Assembly: GCA_018818965.1 (NCBI GenBank)
Contig: JAHJQX010000037.1
Location: 1-44,316, forward strand
Length of the DNA stretch: 44,316 bases
Direction of reading: 5' to 3'
Source of the DNA: Patescibacteria group bacterium
Lineage (GTDB): Bacteria > Patescibacteriota > JABMPQ01
The translations under genes and the position numbers were made by a program. The notes below the pieces were generated by a model, which was not told the origin of the DNA, did not search any database, and saw only the letters and a list, made by a program, of their open reading frames with translations. Positions 1 to 7,674 of this stretch are shown in pieces (the first letter of the stretch is position 1; each line of letters starts with the position of its first letter).

Positions 1-1119
1 CTCACTCTTGGTTCCCGCCCAGTAGCAGTCAAAACAGGTACTACTCAGGAATACCGTGACGGCTGGACCGTTGGCTACACTCCCAGTCTAGCAACTGGCG
101 TTTGGGCTGGTAATAACGATAACACACCGATGAAAGACGGAGCAGCCGGTATCTATGCAGCCGCTCCTATTTGGAATTCTTTTATGTCGCAAGCGCTAGC
201 GGGGGCAGGCGTGGAAGAATTTGACAAACCACAAATCCCCAAAACTAAAAAGGCTATTCTCAATGGCCATCTCTCTGAAGAACAAACCGTCAAGCTGTGC
301 AAGCCCTCAATGAAATTAGCCACCGAGGCTTGCCCCCAACATTTGATTGAAGAAAAAACTTACAAAAAAGTTCACACCATTCTTTATTACGTTGATAAAG
401 ATGAACCCCAGGGTCCCTACCCGAAAAATCCCCAGGCTGATCCGCAATTTAATCGTTGGGAAGGGCCGGTGCGCAGCTGGGCAGAAGGTCAGGGCTACAA
501 ATCAGAAGATCCTCCTACTGAGACAGACGACATGCATACTCCCGATAAACAACCAACTGTAGAATTCATTACCCCGAGCGACAATAACACAATCAGCACT
601 AACGCCACTACCGCTTCCGTTAAAGTATCCTCCGCGTTAGGTATAAAAAAAGTAGAATTCTACATCGACAACATTAAGGTAGGAACAGACTTAACCGGAC
701 CCTACGCTCATTCTTATAATTTCAGTGCTGCTGCCAATGGCTATCACACCTTGACCGCCAAGATATATGACATCGTTGATAACACTAACCAAACTAGCAT
801 CACGATTAATCTTAAAATGGACAAGGTGCCGGTAATTGAAGCAGTTACTCCCCCACCGGTTATTTCTTTAACTGAGGGCAGCTTCCCCTACACTCTGACA
901 GCCGAAGCTTCGGCCTCGGCTGGTATCAAAAACGTAAAGTTTTATGCAGTTGATGGATCAGCTGCTAGTCTAATCGGGACAGTGGCGCCAACCAATGGTT
1001 CGACCTTCTCTACCAGCTGGACTTATCCCGGCGCAGGTAGTTATCAAGTTTATGCCACCGTCTTAGACGCCCAAGATAGAACGGCTAGTACAGCCAAAGC
1101 TAACGTAACTGTGGAATAA
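1..1119 (+). CDS. Penicillin-binding protein 1A-like, C-terminal part of transpeptidase domain plus two Ig-like domains (5' truncated by window edge)
   Basis: Frame 1 is open from base 1: LTLGSRPVAVKTGTTQEYRDGWTVGYTPSLATGVWAGNNDNTPMKDGAAGIYAAAPIW; the KTGTT motif and following sequence are typical of class A PBPs. The tail contains Big-like repeats (VEFYIDNIKVGTDLTGPY...). Confidence 0.9.
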   Translation, partial: LTLGSRPVAVKTGTTQEYRDGWTVGYTPSLATGVWAGNNDNTPMKDGAAGIYAAAPIWNSFMSQALAGAGVEEFDKPQIPKTKKAILNGHLSEEQTVKLCKPSMKLATEACPQHLIEEKTYKKVHTILYYVDKDEPQGPYPKNPQADPQFNRWEGPVRSWAEGQGYKSEDPPTETDDMHTPDKQPTVEFITPSDNNTISTNATTASVKVSSALGIKKVEFYIDNIKVGTDLTGPYAHSYNFSAAANGYHTLTAKIYDIVDNTNQTSITINLKMDKVPVIEAVTPPPVISLTEGSFPYTLTAEASASAGIKNVKFYAVDGSAASLIGTVAPTNGSTFSTSWTYPGAGSYQVYATVLDAQDRTASTAKANVTVE

Positions 1120-1132
1120 AGTAAAATATATT

Positions 1133-1468
1133 ATGAAACTACTAATCATCATCACCCACCAAAAAAATACCAAGCAACTCGAGGAGGAATTCATTAAGCA
1201 AAAAGTTCAGTTCACTAAGATGGAAACTATGGGTGGTTTTTTGCGTAAGAAAAATTATACCTACCTGGTCGGTACCGAACCAAAAAATGTTGATAAGGTA
1301 ACAAAAATAACCCGACGGGCTTGCCATAGTCAGGAAGAAATCGCTGAAACACCCTGGTTTGTTGAGGGACAGCCAGGAGAAGTAGTAATACCCGAAAGCC
1401 AAACTAAAGTGAAGGTGGGAGGAGCTACTATTTTTGTAGTAGAAACTGACAAAATTGAGAAAATATAG
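1133..1468 (+). CDS. Cyclic-di-AMP receptor-like PII-fold protein (YaaQ/DarA/PstA family, DUF970)
   Basis: 111 aa; TKMETMGGFLRKKNYTYLVGTEPKNVDKV and C-terminal VGGATIFVVETDKIEKI resemble the YaaQ/DarA signature (TKLxTTGGFLxxGNTTFLIG... GGATVFV). Confidence 0.8.
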   Translation: MKLLIIITHQKNTKQLEEEFIKQKVQFTKMETMGGFLRKKNYTYLVGTEPKNVDKVTKITRRACHSQEEIAETPWFVEGQPGEVVIPESQTKVKVGGATIFVVETDKIEKI

Positions 1469-1491
1469 CTAGCTAGTGGACAAATTACTAA

Positions 1492-1520
1492 TTGACATTT
1501 GCCCTTTTATATAGTAAAAT
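1492..1520 (+). promoter_or_regulatory. Sigma70-type promoter for the 1549-3462 gene group
   Basis: TTGACA (1492-1497), 17 nt spacer, TAAAAT (1515-1520), about 29 nt upstream of the ATG at 1549. Confidence 0.75.
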
Positions 1521-1548
1521 ATAAAGGTAAATAATTAACGTAATAAAT

Positions 1549-2604
1549 ATGCCCGAAAATAGCCCTGACCACACTGAAGGTGCAGGATACACCTTTGACC
1601 CCAGCCAAGAAGGGGCAAAAGTACTAGATAATAAAGGACAAGTGGTAGAATCTGCACCAGTTGAAGCTCCCTCAGAGATGACTCAACCTATACCACCGGA
1701 GCAATCACCCTATCCTGATATGGATCATGATACATACCAAGCAGCCGCCGCTGATGCCTTTGGCAGTCCGGAAGCTCACCAGCAATGGCTAGGTGAAATG
1801 AATGAAAAGCTAGCTGGAGGAGCAGTGTTAGATTTAAAGGGAGCAGACTTAGAGTCGCTTGACGATTTAGAAGCTGCCGTTGACTCCGGCGAAGAGGCAG
1901 AGGTACAGAGAATTATTGATGAATTTCAGCCAGCTGAATCTCAGCCGGTGGCCGAAGGTCCTGCCACTGAGTTCGATTTTGATCAAGCTATTGAAGCTGC
2001 AATAGCGAGAGTTACAGATGGTGGAGAAACTATACAACTCACAGATAAAGACCTCACCGAGGTTATTCCTAGTGCAGGCAGAGAAGGTAAAACAGAAGCT
2101 ATCCCCCTCCCTTCTGACGCATCAGCTGAACAAGTTTTAAATAGACAACTAGCAGACGCGCTCAAACGTATCCAGGCTCTAGAAGCTAGCCGTTCAGAAA
2201 GGTCTCGAGGAACAGGATTTCTAAAAAAAGGGCTTGGCTTAATGGCTGAGCTTGGTCAAAGTCTGGCTAAGGAATATAGAGCGGTGGTAGCCGAAATTAA
2301 AGAAAATGCCGAAATACGAAAGGAAAAATCTAAGCGGAAAAAAGAAGCAGGTGCTCTAGAAAAACGGCAAACAAAACTTGAGAAAACACGAACCAAGCGT
2401 CAGGAGCAAATGAAAAAAGATAAGGAACAGTTTGAAGCTGCCCAGGCTAAACTAGCTGAAAACGAGGAAAAAATGAAAGCTGAAGAAGGAGAACTAGCCG
2501 CCATAGAAAGAGTTTTAGGTGACATGGATGCGGGAAGAAAGGTCGCGGGGGAAGAAGTAGAGGCAGAAGGAGAAAGAGGAGAAACAGAGGAAGAGGCAGC
2601 CTAA
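1549..2604 (+). CDS. Hypothetical acidic protein with charged coiled-coil C-terminal half
   Basis: 351-aa ORF with promoter upstream; Lys/Glu-rich heptad-like region near the C-terminus; no recognised domain. Confidence 0.7.
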   Translation: MPENSPDHTEGAGYTFDPSQEGAKVLDNKGQVVESAPVEAPSEMTQPIPPEQSPYPDMDHDTYQAAAADAFGSPEAHQQWLGEMNEKLAGGAVLDLKGADLESLDDLEAAVDSGEEAEVQRIIDEFQPAESQPVAEGPATEFDFDQAIEAAIARVTDGGETIQLTDKDLTEVIPSAGREGKTEAIPLPSDASAEQVLNRQLADALKRIQALEASRSERSRGTGFLKKGLGLMAELGQSLAKEYRAVVAEIKENAEIRKEKSKRKKEAGALEKRQTKLEKTRTKRQEQMKKDKEQFEAAQAKLAENEEKMKAEEGELAAIERVLGDMDAGRKVAGEEVEAEGERGETEEEAA

Positions 2605-2618
2605 ATTAATCAAAATAA

Positions 2619-3005
2619 ATGTCTAAGCAAAATCTAATCTCCATCATTAAAAGCTCTCAATTATCAGATAAAAATAAGCAAAAATTGATTTCTGAAATTA
2701 ATACCTGTGGAGAAACCAAAGATACTGCCAACCATGTTAAGAAATCCCTTCTAAAAATGAGGGCAGAGTCTCAGCAATCACTGGAAAAGCTAAAAGTAGA
2801 GAATATTACTGCCGGCTCAAAAAAAATCAACGCTGAAGAATTCAAAGAGCGAGAGTTTGATCGCCTGGTAGGAGAAAAAGCTCGCCAGTTACGTCAGCAA
2901 TATCTTTGGTACTTTTTCAAAATCGCCCGCTTAATGAAATATAACACCGACCTAGCTATTAAGATGATTGAAGAAGACCAACATAAAAGTAAAGCGACGA
3001 ACTAA
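2619..3005 (+). CDS. Hypothetical small helical protein, paralog of the next gene
   Basis: 128 aa; shares LIxII..S.L....KQ.L...I, EF..RE..RLVGEK.RQ..QQY and MxEEDxxxA with the 3046-3462 product. Confidence 0.7.
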   Translation: MSKQNLISIIKSSQLSDKNKQKLISEINTCGETKDTANHVKKSLLKMRAESQQSLEKLKVENITAGSKKINAEEFKEREFDRLVGEKARQLRQQYLWYFFKIARLMKYNTDLAIKMIEEDQHKSKATN

Positions 3006-3045
3006 GATGCTGGTCACCGTCAGTAACGATATTACTCAAGAATAA

Positions 3046-3462
3046 ATGCAAAAACAAACACTACTTGATATTATCCAAAATTCGAACTTGGCAGTTACAA
3101 CTAAGCAAGAATTAACTGCCAAAATCGAAAAAGAAGGAGCCAGCGCTCCGGTTGTTAAAAGTATCACCAAAACTTTAAAAGAAGCTAAAGATAGTTTGCA
3201 GCAATCTCTGGCTCAACACAAGGCTGAGCAGGCTGAATTAATCAAACAAGTAGGCAGCCCTGATGACGATAAAGCAGCTGAGTTCAAAGCCCGTGAAGTT
3301 AATCGCCTAGTGGGAGAAAAAATGCGCCAGGTGAATCAACAATATGTGGAAAACCTGCAGAAGTTGGAAAAATTAACGAAGCATATAACTAATCAGTCAA
3401 TGCAGATGATGGAAGAAGACAAGCAGCAGGCCATTAAGGCTTCGCTTGACGATATTAAATAG
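3046..3462 (+). CDS. Hypothetical small helical protein, paralog of the previous gene
   Basis: 138 aa; see previous entry. Confidence 0.7.
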   Translation: MQKQTLLDIIQNSNLAVTTKQELTAKIEKEGASAPVVKSITKTLKEAKDSLQQSLAQHKAEQAELIKQVGSPDDDKAAEFKAREVNRLVGEKMRQVNQQYVENLQKLEKLTKHITNQSMQMMEEDKQQAIKASLDDIK

Positions 3463-3480
3463 AAAGCTATAGAAACATAG

Positions 3481-3502
3481 AACCGCCGCGGGGCGGTTTT
3501 TT
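3481..3502 (+). terminator. Rho-independent terminator
   Basis: AACCGCC-GCGG-GGCGGTT followed by TTTT, just after the 3462 stop. Confidence 0.85.
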
Positions 3503-3521
3503 GGTGCAATAATATCTAAGA

Positions 3522-5327
3522 TTAGAAATTTCCTCCCACTGCCGTTACGCCGCCACGAAAAGTAGGTTGATAAGCCATAAAGCCAGCACCACCCGCAATA
3601 GTAGAAGTAGCTTTACCACCAATTGCAAAAGCACGGACGTGTGGACCACCAGTTGGCCCAGCGCTGATCAAGATCTCGGGCGCACCATCACCATTTATAT
3701 CAGCTGCTTCGATGTTAGCGCCGGAATTTACACCAGCGCCATAAGCTCTAGTTTGGGTGACAACAGTGTTTTGATTATTGTACTCGTAAATTTTGAACCA
3801 GGCTTCACCATTTTTCAGCTGGGAAACGCCAATTTCATCTTTGCCATCAAGGTCAAAGTCAGCGGCTACTACATCTACACCAGTACGTGAATTCTGATGA
3901 AAAGCGAAAAAAGAGATTGGTTTAAGAGTACCGTCCGCTTCGTAAACCCGGATGTGTGGGCCACCGCCCGTACCCGCTCCCACAATTATTTCCGCTTGAT
4001 TATCACCGTCAATGTCCCCCATCGCCACTGTACATCCCACCTCGGGTAAACCAAAAGCATTCCACTGGCCTACTACCGTTTGATTATTATCATAGCGATA
4101 TACTTTGACGTAAGCCTGGCCATTAGAAAATTGGCAGGCAGCGATTTCATCTTTGCCATCGCCATCCGTGTCACCAGCCGCAACGTCAATTCCGCCCCGA
4201 AAGTCAGGGTGAAAAGCAAAAAACTGAATTGGTTTAACTGTTCCATCATATTCAAACACCCTCACTTGTGGGCCACCGCCAGCACCAGCGCCCGCAATTA
4301 TCTCCGGCGTCCCATCGGCATCAACATCACCGAGGGCTAATCGCACCCCACCACGAAAGGACTGACTGTAAGCCCAAAAGTCGTTGCCCAAACTAACTCC
4401 CTTGGCGGAAAACTTCCTGATCTGCGGACCACCACTGGAAGCTGGGGAAGTAATAAGCTTGTTAGCCTGAGAAAGATAAGATTTGAAAGGAGTATTCGGG
4501 TGAGTGGAAGAATCAGAGTCGTCGGTACTATTATCCGTATCGGTATCCGTGTTAGTGTCCGTATCAGTATCAGTGGTATCCGTGTCGGTATCAGTATCTG
4601 TATCTGTGTCGGAGTCATCCTCGAAGCCAGCGGTCAGCAAAGCGAAATAGCGAGAATCCAAAACATTATAAGCCGCATTATTGAGGTGAGAGTCGGAGAC
4701 ACTCTGGGCAAAAGAGGAACTTAAATTGCCGTTACTATCTACTAGCGCTCCGTACATATCGAGAATCTTTACTTGGCTACTATGTTGACTTTGGAAATCG
4801 TTGAGCCACTGATTATATTGCTGGTGATCCCACACCAGATAACTATCGGTGTCAGCTAATACTTGGGGGAGAGCATTGCCGATAATCAATTTAAAGCCAC
4901 GCTGGGTAACCACCACATCATAGACGCTTTGCACTACACTTTTATTCCGCGCCAGATTGCTAGCCGCGGTAGATTGATCACTACCCGCGAAATCAACAAA
5001 GCAAAATTTAAAAAAAACGGCGGTGCTAGAACTCGCGGGCAAAGATTGCGCGATACTGGTAGCACTATCGACCATATCTTGGCCATTACCATTAGGACTA
5101 TCGATATAACGATGATACAAAGTATATCCCTCCCGGCTAACCGGATCGTTATCATCCCAACTCCAGCTCCAATGATCAAACCAGCCCTCCATCACCGAGC
5201 GACCCATCATGTAGACAGTATCGACACTAGCTGCTTGGGCTTGATTGGTGGAGCCAGCCGGAAATACTAGCCAGGCGATTATCAGAGTGCTGGCCAGAAT
5301 ACCGAGAATGCTAAATGTTTTTGACAT
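3522..5327 (-). CDS. Secreted SGNH-hydrolase-like protein with Asp/Thr-rich linker and FG-GAP-type beta-propeller
   Basis: 601 aa; signal peptide; MGRSVMEGW block and DSHLNNAAYNVLDS block V-like motif; (DT)n linker; tandem GDxDGDGxxEIIxGAGxGGGPxxRVY repeats. Confidence 0.8.
   Translation of the reverse strand: MSKTFSILGILASTLIIAWLVFPAGSTNQAQAASVDTVYMMGRSVMEGWFDHWSWSWDDNDPVSREGYTLYHRYIDSPNGNGQDMVDSATSIAQSLPASSSTAVFFKFCFVDFAGSDQSTAASNLARNKSVVQSVYDVVVTQRGFKLIIGNALPQVLADTDSYLVWDHQQYNQWLNDFQSQHSSQVKILDMYGALVDSNGNLSSSFAQSVSDSHLNNAAYNVLDSRYFALLTAGFEDDSDTDTDTDTDTDTTDTDTDTNTDTDTDNSTDDSDSSTHPNTPFKSYLSQANKLITSPASSGGPQIRKFSAKGVSLGNDFWAYSQSFRGGVRLALGDVDADGTPEIIAGAGAGGGPQVRVFEYDGTVKPIQFFAFHPDFRGGIDVAAGDTDGDGKDEIAACQFSNGQAYVKVYRYDNNQTVVGQWNAFGLPEVGCTVAMGDIDGDNQAEIIVGAGTGGGPHIRVYEADGTLKPISFFAFHQNSRTGVDVVAADFDLDGKDEIGVSQLKNGEAWFKIYEYNNQNTVVTQTRAYGAGVNSGANIEAADINGDGAPEILISAGPTGGPHVRAFAIGGKATSTIAGGAGFMAYQPTFRGGVTAVGGNF
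4493..4620 (-). repeat. Low-complexity tandem hexanucleotide-like repeat encoding a (Asp-Thr)n linker
   Basis: Encodes DDSDTDTDTDTDTDTTDTDTDTNTDTDTDNSTDDSDSS; DNA shows gtatcc/gtatca/gtgtcg 6-bp periodicity. Confidence 0.85.
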
Positions 5328-5438
5328 ATTTTTATATTAATTAAATTTGATCTAAAACTTAACACCTACCCGCCTACCCGTGGCATATAAATCGGCAGTC
5401 CGCCTTGTCTTGCGAGTTGGGGCGGATCTATAATCTAA

Positions 5439-5744
5439 TTATCCGATCTGAAACACAATTCGATGCACCACCGGTCGCCCGACCTCCTTATTAATACCAT
5501 CGATAATCAAGTGCCGTCGCATTTGTAATTCCTGCGCCCAGCCTGATCCGATCACCGCCACCGTTAAAATTTTGTACTTATAGCGAATGGCTTGTGACTT
5601 CTCTAAAGCCTTTTTATCAATATCAACCCGGGCTAACACTTTCTGATATGTGTCACAAATCCGGGCTGCTTCAACCTGCTTGGTAATACCGGCCTGGTTG
5701 ATAGTTTTGGCGATCAAGCCGCCGAGTTTGATTGGTTTAGCCAT
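5439..5744 (-). CDS. DUF721/DciA-like protein
   Basis: MAKPIKLGGLIAKTINQAGITKQVEAARICDTYQKVL... immediately downstream of recF, overlapping it by 8 bp; recF-DUF721 adjacency is common. Start moved from 5786 to the internal ATG at 5744. Confidence 0.65.
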   Translation of the reverse strand: MAKPIKLGGLIAKTINQAGITKQVEAARICDTYQKVLARVDIDKKALEKSQAIRYKYKILTVAVIGSGWAQELQMRRHLIIDGINKEVGRPVVHRIVFQIG

Positions 5745-6828
5745 TGGCTTGTAGCACTTCTCCCTTGTTAATTGCTTCTTGATCAATAAAGCTTAAATCG
5801 GTAGTGGTAATAATAGTTTGCTGTTGATCGAATGTTTCCACTAGACGCTGTCGTCGTCTCTGGTCTAGTTCGGAAAAAATATCGTCGAGCAATAAAATTG
5901 GTCGTTGACCTAATTTCTGGGCGAAAAAATCTAGTTCCGCTAACTTCAAAGCGATTATGGCCGAGCGCACTTCTCCCCGCGAACCGTAAGCAGATAAATT
6001 CCGACCCGCTAGGGTTAAATTGAAATCATCGCGCTGTGGTCCGACTAGTGAACAAGCCCGCTGTATTTCCAGCTGCCGTTTAGCTAACAACTGAGCGCGA
6101 AATTCTGTATCGAACGAATCGTCATTTTCGTAAGCAATGTTGGGTCGATAACACAATAACAACTTTTGTTCGCCTTGGTTAATTTTACCATACATCTTCG
6201 TCAAACAGTTGTTATAAAAAGTGGTCAGGTCTTGGCGAACCCTAGTAATTTTTCTCCCGCCCGCTAATAATTTTTCATCCCAAAAATCAAGTTCGGCCTC
6301 ACCGGCTTGACCATCTTTGACCCGCGCTAATAATTGATTGCGATTTCGCAGTACCTGTTGGTATTCATTCAAAACACGGCAATAGAGGGGATCGACTTGG
6401 CAAATAGTGATATCGAGATAGCGGCGGCGATTGGTAGGAGGATTGAAGATTAAATTAAGATCATCGGGAGCAAATAAAACCGTCGTCATTTTTCCGATTA
6501 GATCTAGGGCGCGGGCGGGTTTATTGTTAATCTGAATCGACTTTTGAGCAGTGCGGCCATTCCGCTCGATGACTACTGCTAGCTCCACTTTCCGCTTAGC
6601 CAGCTTTACTTTTCCTTCAACGCGAGTAAAATCTTTATCAAATTGAATTAATTCTGTATCCCGCCGTGCCCGAAATGACTTAGACAAACTGAGCACGCGC
6701 AGACTCTCGAGAAAATTCGTCTTGCCCGCTCCGTTTGGACCCACCAGAAATAACACATTTTTAGTAAATGTGTGGGCGAAGTCAGAGTAATTGCGGAAAT
6801 TATTCAGTTTGATGCTAGAAAGAAACAT
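5737..6828 (-). CDS. recF: DNA replication and repair protein RecF
   Basis: MFLSSIKLNNFRNY...VGPNGAGKTNFLESLRVLSLSKSFR, LVGPQRDDF, LLLDDIFSELDQRRRQRL. Confidence 0.95.
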   Translation of the reverse strand: MFLSSIKLNNFRNYSDFAHTFTKNVLFLVGPNGAGKTNFLESLRVLSLSKSFRARRDTELIQFDKDFTRVEGKVKLAKRKVELAVVIERNGRTAQKSIQINNKPARALDLIGKMTTVLFAPDDLNLIFNPPTNRRRYLDITICQVDPLYCRVLNEYQQVLRNRNQLLARVKDGQAGEAELDFWDEKLLAGGRKITRVRQDLTTFYNNCLTKMYGKINQGEQKLLLCYRPNIAYENDDSFDTEFRAQLLAKRQLEIQRACSLVGPQRDDFNLTLAGRNLSAYGSRGEVRSAIIALKLAELDFFAQKLGQRPILLLDDIFSELDQRRRQRLVETFDQQQTIITTTDLSFIDQEAINKGEVLQANG

Positions 6829-6933
6829 GGCTTATTTAACATAGCACGAGCGCTCTCCAGGCTCAATATCTCCTTGCTTTATCAACCACGCAGCCATATA
6901 ATGAAGAAACTTCATTGTTTACTTGTTCGTTCG

Positions 6934-6978
6934 TCCCGATCAGATCGGGAGCTCACTCCCTGCCTGCCGGCAGGCAGG
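6934..6978. repeat. Two adjacent GC-rich palindromes (REP-like)
   Basis: TCCCGATC-A-GATCGGGA (6934-6950) and perfect 20-bp palindrome CCTGCCTGCCGGCAGGCAGG (6959-6978). Confidence 0.8.
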
Positions 6979-7015
6979 CGGCAAGGCAGGGCTGCGCAAA
7001 TAATACAAATTAACG

Positions 7016-7086
7016 CGGGGCATAGTGTAATGGTAGCACGAGTCCCTTGGGAGGATTTAGCCTGGGTTCGAATCCCAGTGCCCCGA
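7016..7086 (+). tRNA. tRNA-Pro(UGG)
   Basis: CGGGGCA acceptor pairs with TGCCCCG; D-arm GTGTAATGGTAGCAC; anticodon loop CTTGGGA (anticodon TGG); T-arm TGGGTTCGAATCCCA; no encoded CCA. Confidence 0.93.
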
Positions 7087-7103
7087 TAATTTAACTAAAA
7101 TCT

Positions 7104-7613
7104 ATGTGGGTCAAAGATTACATGTGTAGCAAAGTTAGAACTATCACCCCGGACAAAACTTTGGCGGAAGCGGTTGAACAAATGGTGGCTAACAGAACCA
7201 ACAGTCTGATCGTGGTTGACGACAGCAAAAAACCGATTGGCGTTGTCTCGTCTCATTTGTTAATACTGGAAACTGTTCCGGAATACTTAAAAGATAGCCC
7301 TAAGGCGGCGGCCTACGATGCCGAAGGAATTTTTGAAAAGTACGCTGAACAAGCTAAAGATAAAAAAGTTGTCGATTTTATGTTCAAAGATATCCACATC
7401 CTCACTCTGGACGACACTATGATCGAAGCCGCTACTCATGCTTCCGAAGGGGCAAAAAGAATCCTGCCAGTGGTAGATGAAGATGGAAAATTAGCGGGAG
7501 TTATCACTAGAACCTGCATCAAAAACGCTCTTCATAATGCTATTTACAAGGATCACATAGTCGACCCGCAAACAGGCGAGCATAATTGCAAATGTGGTCG
7601 TGACCATAGCTAA
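7104..7613 (+). CDS. CBS-pair domain protein
   Basis: 169 aa with two CBS motifs: VKDYMCSKVRTITPDKTLAEAVEQMVANRTNSLIVVDD...PIGVVSS and VVDFMFKDIHILTLDDTMIEAA...RILPVVDEDGKLAGVITR. Confidence 0.88.
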   Translation: MWVKDYMCSKVRTITPDKTLAEAVEQMVANRTNSLIVVDDSKKPIGVVSSHLLILETVPEYLKDSPKAAAYDAEGIFEKYAEQAKDKKVVDFMFKDIHILTLDDTMIEAATHASEGAKRILPVVDEDGKLAGVITRTCIKNALHNAIYKDHIVDPQTGEHNCKCGRDHS

Positions 7614-7674
7614 AATAAATTAGCTGCTCGAGAGTAGTCTTTTTGTTTTTATTAATCTAATTCAATTTATAGCG

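Noticed and set aside
347-562. 71-aa basic ORF inside the PBP gene
   Set aside because: Alternate-frame overlap with a conserved gene.
4493-4620. Possible CRISPR-like or satellite array
   Set aside because: The 6-bp periodicity is explained by Asp-Thr codons within an open frame; no spacers.
3567-5270. Several long ORFs antisense to the 601-aa gene (3567+, 4080+, 4337-, 4500+, 4863+)
   Set aside because: Overlap a well-supported coding frame; low-complexity translations mirror the repeats; no start-site support.
6772-7089. 105-aa ORF containing PCLPAGRRQGRAAQ
   Set aside because: Spans the recF 5' end, palindromic repeats and tRNA-Pro; it is an artefact of the GC-rich palindrome.
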